Origin: Mytilus galloprovincialis
Lineage: Eukaryota > Mollusca > Bivalvia > Mytilida > Mytilidae
Assembly: GCF_965363235.1 (NCBI RefSeq)
Contig: NC_134841.1
Location: forward strand, 64,067,078 to 64,131,077
Direction of reading: 5' to 3'
Length of the DNA stretch: 64,000 bases
In this document: positions 1 through 13,400 of the stretch, one piece after another
How positions within the stretch are numbered: the stretch's first letter is position 1
Layout of the letters: every line of letters begins with the position of its first letter
Position numbers and translations under genes: made by a program
The notes under the pieces: generated by a model
What the model was told of the DNA's origin: nothing
The model's input: the letters and a program-made list of their open reading frames with translations, nothing else
The model's database searches: none

Positions 1-100
1 GCTCTTTTCAGACATTTTCAAACAATCAACATCAAAATTTGTATTTATAGTAGATATTTTTTAAGTTTATGAAAACTATATCCTGAATTGTAAGACCCAC

Positions 101-3100
101 CTCCACTCCTCTCTCAGTGGCCAGTTTGACTAACTCTACTGATAAATCTACTTGTCGTGATAACCTCTCTATCTCACAGGCTCTGAAACTGTACCACTTA
201 GAAAGATCATCAGTGTTTGGGTTGGCCATTCTACAGAAAAAAATATGTAAAAATTAATATTACTATGAATATTTTATCATGTCTGCTTAGTCATTTAAGG
301 TATCACTAAATCAAGAATTCCAGTATAGAAAAAATTAAACAAAATGGCTGAAAAACACATTAGTTTATGAAAGTTAATAAATTTATAAATTTTAAACAAG
401 CATATGCATAAAAACCAACAGACAAAATACTTAAAAAACTTCTGTTGTATGACAATAAAGCCAAAATGACTAATCAAAAACTACTTCCTCTATAATATAA
501 ATAGTGTAAGGTTTTTTTCATATTTAAATTTGTTGGCTTGTGTTATAAATTATTATACGAACCTAAATTCTTTGAGACCTGGATTTTCCTCATATAAGAA
601 ACCTCCTAGATCTGGTAAAACTGGTTCTATGATAGTTCTGAAAAATATCAGTGTTAAATTGAATTAAATAAACATCTATCAATAACTCACTCTATTTTAA
701 TATGTTGAAGATACCGTTTGTCTATTCATAATTATAAAACAAAATTGCATGGTTCACTCAGTACAACCCTAATTAAAATAGTTGTGCTGTAAAGGTTGTC
801 ATTGAAAGAAAAGTTAATCTGTAAAACTAAAAATGAAGTTCAAAATGTGCTTTTAAACTTTATTATAAAATGGCAGGTGAATGCTAAGTTAGGAGAATTT
901 AGACTGCTATCAATGAAGGTCCAATGATACACCTCATTTCCAAATTTCCGCTTTTGTAGTATCTGTCTATTTTTAATGTATTACTGAATGTTTATTTGAA
1001 TTAAAATTCAAAATTATATACAGTCGACTCTCGTTATCTCGAAGTCAGTAGGACCAGAGAAATATTTCGAGATACACATAGTTCGACTCAAACGAAAACC
1101 GGAAGTTTGACAAACCAAGGGACACAACTCTTGCTCAACTTGGTAAAACTAAAATAAATTCCGGGTGAATATGGGAAGGGGATCGATATTCTGGTATCAG
1201 ATCGATGTATTTAAATGTCATGGTCTTTCATTATTATACATTTTGTAATAACATAATTTTTACTTATTCTATTATTTCAGTTACAATTTTTTCCTATGGC
1301 TTTTTTTCGAGAGAGTAGTTTCCATTCAATAGTTTTGTTATTCAGGTCGGTGACAAAATTTTTTATTCTCTGATACATGAAATTTTAAAAAAGTTAGATT
1401 TCTCTTCATTTTGTTTAATCTCACACTTTCTTTTCAAAAGAAAATATAACAAGATTAAAGACGCCGTTTCAGTAGTTTTTGGTTGATTATTTACAGAGGT
1501 CATAATCTTCACTTTATACACACCCAAGCTCATTAGTATAAATCACAATTAATTGTTTTGTAAACATTTTAAATACTTTTTTTATGAATTTTAACAATGT
1601 ATCACTTATTATTTATACAATTTCTTAGGTAAACACAGTGGAAATAGCATGTCATAAATTAATACAGTGGTCAGTGACTGGAAATTTAATTACATGTGTA
1701 TTGTCAGATTAACTCTTCGATCCATTTGAATCCCGGAGGTCATGTTTTGACATATGTGTATTAGTTTGAGATAGATAATGAATTTTTAATGCTTTTGTTA
1801 ACCTTGGGACCGTAAATTTAGTTCGACTCAACCGAAATTTCAACTCATCCAATTTCGACTCATCAGGAGTCGAATTACATACATTTATATGGAACAAAGT
1901 TCAGGACCACGCAAAAACTTCGACTCATCCAAAATTTCAGAGTCAATCAATTCGAGACAAAGAGAGTTAACTGTATGTTAAATATCAGCAATATTAAAAA
2001 CAAACCTAAAACGTAATCCCTAATTAATCAACAGCTTAATTTTCATGTAAGGAGTACAATGTTGTCTCTAACCATCTTTTATTTTTTTACCTGCAAAAAT
2101 CTTCCTCACTCCAATCTTTTTCTCTCCATCTGTCTTCTTCCCAGGGAATAACTGATTTATCATTCCTGAATCATAGAAACAACAATGATATTACTGAACA
2201 TGTCTTTGATTCTGATTTACTCCAACTCAAATAATTAGTTTTTGGAAGTTTATATTTATCCAAAGAAACTTTTAATAGTGCTGGAAACTAAATCATAAAC
2301 CTTTGTAAGATTTGGTTCATACATTTTTATATCTATTAAAGATGTATGTTATTCATTGATCATTCTTTTGAATGTTAATTTTGTCAATTCTGTCCGCATA
2401 AAAAATAATGTTGACACCAAAAACCAGGTGCTCCACAGGGCGCAGCTTTATACGACCGCAGAGGTCGAACCCTGAACAGTTGGGGCAAGTATGGACAAAA
2501 CATTCAAGCGTGATACAGCTCTGAATTTGGATTGTGATCAAATGTTTGACATTACATGGGTTTTTTTTACACAAAACAAATGTCAAGATTTTACAAATCA
2601 ATTAAAGATTTCTTCTTCAAACTTTTTAAATCTAAAATTAAATAGTTGACACAGCATAGGTTTCTGACACAGAATGAATGTGGTCTAATGAACTTAAAAG
2701 TTTTTTTTTGCCTTTGAGCAATTCACTATGCTGTTGAATATTAATCCTCTCAAAAAAATGTTTGAAGAAATTTTCTTTTTATTTATGAAATCTGAAATGA
2801 GAAAAAATTAAACCCCCCCCCCTTTTTTTTCACATCCCTGTTTCCCTTTTTCCAAAACTGATATCAATTCAAATTTATTATGGAGTTTGCAACAATAACT
2901 ACTCTTTTAAATACATCATAAAATATTAAAATGTAAAATAAAGTGCTTGTTATCACTGAATGGTAAAGATTGGTTGGTAGTAAAAGTGAATATACATTGT
3001 TTATTGTATAAAACAATAAAAAAAACTTCATCAGCAACATTTTATATTAGCAAATTTCCAATGAAGTTATTTACATAAAGTTATTGGCAAATAAAAATAG

Positions 3101-4422
3101 AAAATGACATCATAGTCATGTCTGGCAAATGTCCAACATACATTATCTAAAAACATTTTAGATAAGATAAGGAAAAAAAGCTTCATCAGCATTATTTTAT
3201 ATTGGCAAATTTCCAATGAAGTTATTTACATAAAGTTATTGGCAAATAAAAATAGAAAATGACATCATAGTCATGTCTGGCAAATTTCCCACATATATTA
3301 TCAACTACTATTCTATACAAAGAAAGATAACTCCAATTGAAAATTAATTGCTATTGCACAATATTGTGCAATTAGATATTTCTTGCTATTGTGCAATACT
3401 GTGCAATTGAAAATTTCTTGCTATTGCACAATACTTGATATGAAATCCTGATTTGGACCAACTTAAAAAATGGGCCCATAATCAAAAATCAAAGTACATA
3501 TTTAGATAAAGCATATCAAATAAGCCCAAGAATTTAATTTTTGTTAAAATCAAACTTAGTTTAATTTTGGACCCTTTGGACCTTAATGTAGACCAATTTG
3601 AAAACTGGACCAAAAATTAAGAATCTACATACACAGTTAGATTTGGCATATCAAAGAACCCATTTATTCAATTTTTGATGAAATCAAACAAAGTTTAATT
3701 TTGGACCCCCATTTGGACCAACTTGAAAACTAGGCCAATAATTAAAAATCTAAGTACATTTTTAAATTCAGCATATCAAAGAACCCCAAAGATTCAATTT
3801 TTGTTAAAATCAAACTAAAAGTTTAATTTTGGACCCTTTGGACCTTAATGTAGACCAATTTGAAAACGGGACCAAAAATTAAGAATCTACATACATAGTT
3901 AGATTCGGCATATCAAAGAACCCCAATTATTCAATTTTTGATGAAATCACACAAATTTCAATTTTGGACCCTTTGGGCCCCTTATTCCTAAACTGTTAGG
4001 ACCAAAACTCCCAAAATCAAACCCAACCTTCCTTTTATGGTCATAAACCTTGTGTTTAAATTTCATAGATTTCTATTTACTTATACTTAAGTTATATAAT
4101 GCTTATTTGGGTCCCTTTTTGGCCCCTAATTCCTAAACTGTTTAGACCTAAACTCCCAAAATCAATACCAACCTTCCTTTTGTAGTCATTAACATTGTGT
4201 TTAAATTTCATTGATTTCTATTTACTTAAACTAAAGTTATAGTGCGAAAACCAAGAAAATGCTTATTTGGGTCCTTTTTGGCCCCTAATTCCTAAAATGT
4301 TGGGACCAAAACTCCCAAAATCAATCCCAACCGTTCTTTTGTGGTCATAAACCTTGTGTTAAAATTTCATAGATTTCCATTCACTTTTACTAAAGTTAGA
4401 GTGCGAAAACTAAAAGTATTCG

Positions 4423-4463
<41 letters not shown>

Positions 4464-7400
4464 CAACGTGATAGCAATATACGACGAAAATTTTTTCAAA
4501 TTTTGAGGTCGTATAAAAATGCTTACCCACATATCTGACAATTCTGAATAAGTATATTTTCAGTTCACCCTCTTCAAACATTTTCTAGTTTGGTAGCCTT
4601 ACAAAATTTCCTATGTTGTTTTTTTTTGTTTGTATAATTGTTTTTAATAGTATGGTGTTTTGTGCTAAGATATAGTGATATATGTTATATTATGATGGAT
4701 TTATGAGTTTGAACAGCGGTATACTACTGTTGCCTTTATTTATAGATGTGATATAAATGTATTTTAATCTGTATTTTTACAGTCTCTCATAACTCTTTTT
4801 AGATTGGCTCTTTTATAAAATGTTAATATTATATTGACTGTGTTTTATATCAAATGTTTTAAAGAGGTGAGACTCTAATAAAAATAAATTATTTGTTTGT
4901 ATGATTCAATTACCAATAATCAAAATTATTCCTGATTTTTTTTTTTGGAATTAGTTATATTTGTGACTTTGTAGTGGAGGATTCTTTAAAAGGGCAATTT
5001 TATCTCAACTAGCAAAACTATATAAATTCTGTATATGAAATTATCATTTAACCAAACTTCAAACCTTCAGAATTATTTCTATAATTACACCTAATGTAAG
5101 AATCCGGGGTTTTGATTGGTTAATAGCCAGTGTATTTTTCACCAATTTACTGTTATCAAATGAATATCGTTCTTTTTAACGCCGCTGGGGTATTTACTAA
5201 AAGGATATGCCTTTTTTACCCTCTCTGCCGTGGTATTTGCCAAAAAATACTCTATCGGACTGGACATTTGTAACGTCACGATCATTAATGCGTTTTAGTA
5301 CATTAACATTCGGTGTAATTAAACAGATATATCATGTTATTGAGGGATATTTGCGAAAAATACCAGTCTTGAGAATGAATTTCCCTCGCCTTACGGCTCG
5401 TGAAATTTAACATTCTCTCGACTGGTATTTTTCGCAAATACCCCTCCTTAACATGATATATCTGTTCATAATATTACTTTGCATCTATTAACAGACTAAT
5501 ATTGAAAATATTAATAATGAATCTAAATAATGCAGAAAGAAATATTATGAAACAAACTTTTATATCACATACCCAACTTCTGGTAGCAGTGACCTATATT
5601 CATGTGGATTTGTTGTTTCTGGAAAATTAGACAATATTCCTAACCTAAAACATACCAATATTAAAATGAAATATTCCTTCAGCAATGTTATTTACAGCAA
5701 CAATAAAAAAAAATGTCCTGCAAGTGGTCAGTTCTATTTGGATTGTTATTAAGGTTTTTTATTAAGGTTTTGTTAGATAATGAAGTCAAAATTGCTAAAG
5801 TCAAAAAGATAAATATACTCTACACATTATTGTTTCCAATAAGCTTTTGACAATTACCTGTGAGGTCTTAGATCTTCCCAGTGAAAAGTAAACAGAGTTT
5901 CTAAAGCTTCTATATTATTATCCTGTAAATACAAATTCTGCATATAAACAAACACTGTCAAAATAAAAGAATTAAGAAATTACATCATAATATTATTCCA
6001 TATTTTCTATGTTATATTTAAAAGAAAACTTTTGGAATAAGTATTTTCCATTTTATTTTGAATCTCCCAAATTTGAAATGTATTTTATAACACTAAATAC
6101 TTTCTGAAATTGTTTGATCTAACTTTTTGAAAAAATCACAAACTACAATTTCCAATAATTTATTATAAGAAATCATTGGTTACCACTATATTTCTTGCTA
6201 AGACAAGTAATATATTTTTTAACCAAATATTTTTAATGCATACACATTTTCTGTCAAATTTAATAAGAAAATGCAGTTGATTTTTAATCTTAAACTTCAC
6301 AATTTTTAATCAGTGGGCAATAAAGATCTCATAAACTAGAGGCTCTAAAGAGCCTGTGTCGCTCACCTTGGTCTATGTGCATATTAAACAAAGGACACAA
6401 ATGGATTCATGACAAAATTGTATTTTGGTGATGGTGATGTGTTTGAAGTTCTTACTTTACTGAACGTTTTTGCTTCTTACAATATTATCTATAATGAACT
6501 TTGCCCATTAGTAACAGAGAACTATATTTGGTAAAAATTTACATAAATTTACCAAATTAATGAAAATTGTTAAAAATTGACTATAAAGGGCAATAACTCC
6601 TTAAGGGGTCAATTGACCATTTAGGTCATGTTGACTTATTTCTAGATCTTACGTTGCTGAACATTATTGCTGTTTACAGTTTATCGCTATCTATAATAGT
6701 ATTCAAGATAACCAAAAACGGCAAAATTTCTTTAAAAATTACCATTTGGAGGGCAGCAACCCAACAACCAGTTGTCCAATTCATCTGAAAAATTCAGGGC
6801 AGGTAGATATTGACTTGATTAACAATTTAACTTCTTGTCAGATTTGCTCTTAATGCTTTGGTTTCATAGTTATAAGCCAAAAACTGCATTTTACCCCTAT
6901 GTTCTATTTTTAGCCGTGGCGGCCATCTTAGTTGGTTGACCAAGTCATGCCACACATTTTTAAAACTAGATACCCCAAAGATGATTGTGGCCAAGTTTGG
7001 ATTAGTTTGGCCCAGTAGTTTCAGAGGAGAAGATTTTTGTAAAAGATTACTTTAATTTACGAAAAATGGTTAAAAATTGACTATAAAGGGCAATAACTCC
7101 TAAACGGGTCAACTGACCATTTTGGTCATGTTGACTTATTGTAGATCTTACTTAGCTGAACATTATTACTGTTTACAGTTTATCTCTATCTATAATAATA
7201 TTCAAGATAATAACCAAAAACAGCAAAATTTCCTCAAAATTACCAATTCAGGGGCAGCAACCCAACAACGGGTTGACTGATTCAACTGAAAATTTCAGGG
7301 CAGATAGATCTTGACCTGATTAACATTTTTACCCATGTCATATTTCCTCAAAATGCTTTGGTTTTTGAGTTATAAGCCAAAAACTGCATTTTACCCCTAT

Positions 7401-10400
7401 GTTCTATTTTTAGCCGTGGCGGCCATCTTAGTTGGTTGACCAGGTCACGCCACACATTTTTTAAACTAGATACCCCAAAGATGATTGTGGCCAAGTTTGG
7501 ATTAATTTGGCCCAGTAGTTTCAGAGGAGAAGATTTTTGTAAAAGATTACTTTAATTTACAAAAAATGGTTAAAAATTGACTATAAAGGGCAATAACTCC
7601 TACACAGGTCAACTGACCATTTTGGTCATGTTGACTTATTTGTAGATCTTACTGTGATGAACATTATTGCTGTTTACAGTTTATCTCTATCTATAATAAT
7701 ATTCAAGATAATAACCAAAAACAGCAAAATTTCCTCAAAATTACCAATTCAGGGGCAGCAACCCAACAACCGATTGACTGATTCATCTGAATATTTCAGG
7801 GCAGATAGATCTTGACCTAATAAACATTTTTATCCCATGTCAGATTTCCTCAAAATGCTTTGGTTTTTGAGTTATAAGCCAAAAACTGCATTTAACCCCT
7901 ATGTTCTATTTTTAGCCGTGGCGGCCATCTTGGATGGTTGACCGGGTCACGCCACACATTTTTTAAACTAGATACCCCAAAGATGATTGTGGCCAAGTTT
8001 GGATTAATTTGGCCCAGTAGTTTCAGAGGAGAAGATTTTTGTAAAAGATTACTTTAATTTACGAAAAATGGTTAAAAATTGACTATAAAGGGCAATAACT
8101 CCTAAACGGGTCAACTGACCATTTTGGTCATGTTGACTTATTTGTAGATCTTACTTTGCTGAACATTATTGCTGTTTACAATTTATCTCTATCTATAATA
8201 ATATTCAAGATAATAACCAAAAACAGCAAAATTTCCTCAAAATTACCAATTCAGGGGCAGCAACCCAACAACCGATTGACTGATTCATCTGAAAATTTCA
8301 GGGCAGATAGATCTTGACCTAATAAACATTTTTATCCCATGTCAGATTTCCTCAAAATGCTTTGGTTTTTGATTTATAAGCCAAAAACTGCATTTTACCC
8401 CTATGTTCTATTTTTAGCCATGGCGGCCATCTTGGTTGGTTGACCAGGTCACGCCACACATTTTTTAAACTAGATACCCCAAAGATGATTGTGGCCAAGT
8501 TTGGATTAATTTGGCCCAGTAGTTTCAGAGGAGAAGATTTTTGTAAAAGATTACTTTAATTTACGAAAAATGGTTAAAAATTGACTATAAAGGGCAATAA
8601 CTCCTAAACGGGTCAACTGACCATTTTGGTCATGTTGACTTATTTGTAGATCTTACTTTGCTGAACATTATTGCTGTTTACAATTTATCTCTATCTATAA
8701 TAATATTCAAGATAATAACCAAAAACAGCAAAATTTCCTCAAAATTACCAATTCAGGGGCAGCAACCCAACAACCGATTGACTGATTCATCTGAAAATTT
8801 CAGGGCAGATAGATCTTGACCTAATAAACATTTTTATCCCATGTCAGATTTCCTCAAAATGCTTTGGTTTTTGATTTATAAGCCAAAAACTGCATTTTAC
8901 CCCTATGTTCTATTTTTAGCCATGGCGGCCATCTTGGTTGGTTGACCAGGTCACGCCACACATTTTTTAAACTAGATACCCCAAAGATGATTGTGGCCAA
9001 GTTTGGATTAATTTGGCCCAGTAGTTTCAGAGGAGAAGATTTTTGTAAAAGATTACTTTAATTTACGAAAAATGGTTAAAAATTGACTATAAAGGGCAAT
9101 AACTCCTAAACGGGTCAACTGACCATTTTGGTCGTGTTGACTTATTTGTAGATCTTACTTTGTTGAACATTATTGCTGTTTACAGTTTATCTCTATCTAT
9201 AATAATATTCAAGATAATAACCAAAAACAGCAAAATTTCCTCAAAATTACCAATTCAGGGGCAGCAACCCAACAACCGATTGACCGATTCATCTGAAAAT
9301 TTCAGGGCAGATAGATCTTGACCTGATAAACATTTTTACCCCATGTCAGATTTGCTCTAAATGCTTTGGTTTTTGAGTTATAAGCCAAAAACTGCATTTT
9401 ACCCCTATGTTCTATTTTTAGCCGTGGCGGCCATCTTGGTTGGTTGACCGGGTCACGCCACACATTTTTTAAACTAGATACCCCAATGATGATTGTGGCC
9501 AAGTTTGGTTTGATTTGGCCCAGTAGTTTCAGAGGAGAAGATTTTTGTAAAAGTTAACGACGACGGACGACGACGACGACGACGGACGACGACGACGACG
9601 ACGGACGACGGACGACGGACGCCGGACGCCAAGTGATGAGAAAAGCTCACTTGGCCCTTCGGGCCAGGTGAGCTAAAAATGCACTGTAACAATGGGGACC
9701 TACCCTGGCATAATTAACTGCAGTTTCCACAATGTTTTCTGATCTGAATTTCTGGAAGAATTTTTCATTAAACCTTTCAGCTGCTGCATGGACACCTCCC
9801 AGAATGCACTGCAAACAAACAGATCAAATATTACTACAGCCTGCACAAAGTTTTTTCAAGCAATAAAGAATAGGCTTATGGAGATGGAGTAATTTAAAGC
9901 TGATGTATTTAAAGCCACACTATTTTCAATATCTCTGGAAATCATTTACTTTGTGTAGTCATTAAAAATATAGTCATATTATCTATATGAAATTTTTGTG
10001 TTTTTGTTGATTTATTTTACTGATATTTATAACATTTAAGGGGGTTCGCGGGTCTAAATCATTTATATAGGATTTCTCTATATTTTTCTATAAATGCACT
10101 TTATCATACAGTTAATAGGATCACATTTGCGCTCACAATCTGCCTTCGAAAGAAGCATACATCTTTGTAAAAGTGTTTTTTTTGTCAGCTAAACTTTTCT
10201 TCCTGTCCAAATAAAGACATGAAAATGGAAACCAAGGATGTGAGTTCATTTGCAGAATATCTAACTTAAGATTTGTGAAAAAGGTCATTTATTCAGAATA
10301 TCATAAAGCATTATATAACTGACAGTGATGGACAATTATGTCATCAAACAAAACTGAATAAATGACAAGCACAAGTTGAAACAGTATTCCATAAAGCTAA

Positions 10401-13400
10401 AATTTAGTGTATAAAAATTTACTGCCAAAAATGTTTTTATTATAATAAAACTTATTTTTTCTGTTGAACTAATAGGAGAAATAAATGTAATATCGAAATA
10501 AAAAAAGAAATTTATTACAGAAATCGCTCAAATTTTACAATAATTTAGTTTAAGTACAGCATATATCGAAATTATATTAAAAAATATAGGTCACCGATGA
10601 GTTAAAAGAGATATTTCAATTTTAATATTTTAATTTGGAACTTTTTCAATGATGTTTACATTTTAAAAGTCATCTGAAGCCAACACAAATTAATTGTTTT
10701 GAATGTTTTTTGTACCATATGATAAAGTAACAACTACAAAAGGTAATAAATAAAATTTGTAATGAAAAACAAATGTTTAATTTTTTTCTGAAATTTTTAT
10801 ACCCTCGAGCCTCCTTAACAATAAATAGACAATTCACGTCCACTCTGTGTAGTATTTCTATTTGCATCCATCTGAGTTGAGCCTTTTTTAACTGATTTTT
10901 ATAGTTCGCTCTTATGTTGTACTGTTACACCAGTGTCCCAGGTATGGGGAGGGTTGGGATCCTGCTAACATGTTTAACCCCACCACATTCTGTATGTATG
11001 TGCCTGCCCCAAGTCAGGAGCCTGTAATTAAGTGGTTGTCGTTTGTTTATGTGTTATATATTTGTTTTTCATTTATTTTTTGTACATAAATTAGGCCTAA
11101 AGTTTTCTGCTTTGAATTGTTTTACATTGTTACAAGTAACATTGTCATTTCGTTGCCTTTTATATCTGACTATGCGGTATGGGTTTTGCTCATTGTTGAA
11201 GGCCGTAAGGTAACCTATAGTTGTTAATTTCTGAGTCATTTAGTCTCTTGTGGAGAGTTGTCGCATTGGCAATCATGTCATATCTTCTTTTTTATATAGA
11301 CAATAAATGTTTACTGTCTTTAAAAATCAGCTGTATTTGTACGAGGCTAAGAAACAGGTGTAATGGGAGCCTTAGCAAGCTATTACTCCTGTTTCCAGCC
11401 GAGTATGGCATGGTTGTTTTTGTTACACAATCATACACATTTAAGTTTTGAAATCGACAATTGTATGTCATTGGAATGCGACTGCAATACACATTCTGAG
11501 GCCACGCAGGTTCATACAATACTCAGTCCGGCAGTGGGCGGAGCTTTAAAGTGATATCTGTATAGTATACAAATACAGCATAGCGATATCTGTAGGGCTG
11601 TATCTGTATAGTAGGACAACCAATTGCAGGATAAAATCATGTTACCTCATAAGTTTTCAATCTGTACAAATACTGAAGAAGTTTTCTTCTGACACGACAC
11701 ACTTCTCTCTGTTCTAAATTCAGACTGAAATTAGATAAAGATAAAATTAAATATACCATATACTGAATATAATATTTCAATCTTTTTATTTATAGGTATA
11801 CAGAATATTGATGTCTAAATAAATTATCCACAGGAAGAGCCTTAAGGGCATACGATACAGTTTTGATCCTGTATTTACATTTTAATAAAAAATTTCCATA
11901 TAGGCTATTTTTAACCTGATTAAATCAAATATGTAATAAAAAATAAACCTTCATGTGCTACTTTTTGAGTAAAATGAGGTCGTAATTTTGTATATTTGCT
12001 CAAAATTCTGTTTAGTGGCCCTATTTTCCCTTTCAAAAGAAAGAAATTTATTACATTGGTTGCAATGAATTACATTGATTTCTCAGTTAGATAAAAACCG
12101 ATAATTTCACATGTGAAATAAACGTTGTTATTCAATATTGGTATTATTTTAGTAGGCTTTTCTATATGAATTGGATTTTGAATAAAAAAGCATATTCACC
12201 TGTGAAAGTGTTATTCGCCGCGCTAAACGTCACGCGCTTTTACATGCAACGTTATGGTAAAATGTTTCATGTAAAAAAAAATTGGTATATGTTTGTCATT
12301 TTCTTCTCTCGGACTATGGAATAAAACAATTACTGTCTTTTGTTTCGGTAAATATGGGGTTTTATTGACTTTTAAAAAACTGATATTCACTTCGGCCGTC
12401 GGCCTCAGTGAATATCATTTTTTCAAAAGTCAATAAAACCGCATATTTACCTCATCAAAAGACAGTAATTGTATATTATTTCACTCTCTGACGTCATACA
12501 ACAATAGGCGTTGTCAAGACGTCGATAACGTCGGATCAAAACAAATTGTCAATGCGTAGGAAAAAGATATAGTTCCTTACATTTTCTACATTAATTACAT
12601 AAAAAAAAAGCCATTTGCCAATGTAATAAAAAGAATAACTAATCGCCGTATTTGAATATAAAAAATAAGACACCTTGTGACCGAACGCCGCTATGGATTA
12701 AACTCGTGCTGCACACTCGTTTAATCCATGCGTCGTTCGGTCACGGGTTGTCTTATTTTTGATATTCAAATACGGCGATTAGTTATACTATAAATAACTT
12801 TTGTTTATTTTAAAAGATAAACACAAATTGTTTTTTGTTAAATAATTTGTAATTTATGTATTTTATAAATATCCTAAAATTTTATACATTTTTTTTTTCA
12901 GAAATAACTCATATTTATTAAATGTTCATGAATGTAAAAGTAAACATCATTTTTTGCTATATATTTATCAAGTTTTAAAAAAAATGCACTATTTACGTGT
13001 TCATGAAAATTGGTACATATAATCTTCTCGCGTAATCAAACCAAATGGCATTTTAAAAAAGAGGGGTCCATGAACTTGTTTTCAAGTTAAATAAGTTTGA
13101 ATGATAAAACTCAGTCAAAAACTTAGCTTTTCCCCAATAAGTCATAGTTTGACGTCGCTAAAATAACAATTAACGTTAGCAATGTCATTACCTCCCCTGT
13201 AACTGTATCGTATGCCCTTAATGTTAAAGATGCATACGACAAAATGCAAAATCACTTTATCTCACTTCCACAACAACAAAAAGAGTTGCAGGTTAAACAA
13301 AGAAGGATACATTTCTATCAACATTTAATCATTTATTGGAAGAAAAAATTTAATGTAAAAAACTTTTATTTACTATTAAATCTTTTTACAGTATTCAAAA

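Larger units (their letters stand above)
11842..13221. mobile_element. TTAA-flanked inverted-repeat element (piggyBac-like ends), 1.38 kb
   Basis: The left end TTAAGGGCATACGATACAG (from 11842) is matched by the perfect reverse complement ending at 13221. TTAA at both outer edges is the hallmark of piggyBac-type insertion. No transposase ORF survives. Two separate fold-backs lie inside (12320-12480, 12635-12786). It lies in NBAS intron 18. Confidence 0.75.

Noticed and set aside
2353..2601. 82-codon minus-strand ORF with a GC-richer patch (2430-2490)
   Set aside because: No recognisable domain. The patch looks like a dispersed repeat fragment, but no second copy is present here to prove it.
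9474..9692. ORFs with poly-Arg or poly-Val runs (also at 4341-4581)
   Set aside because: Created by GAC microsatellites at the ends of dispersed elements.
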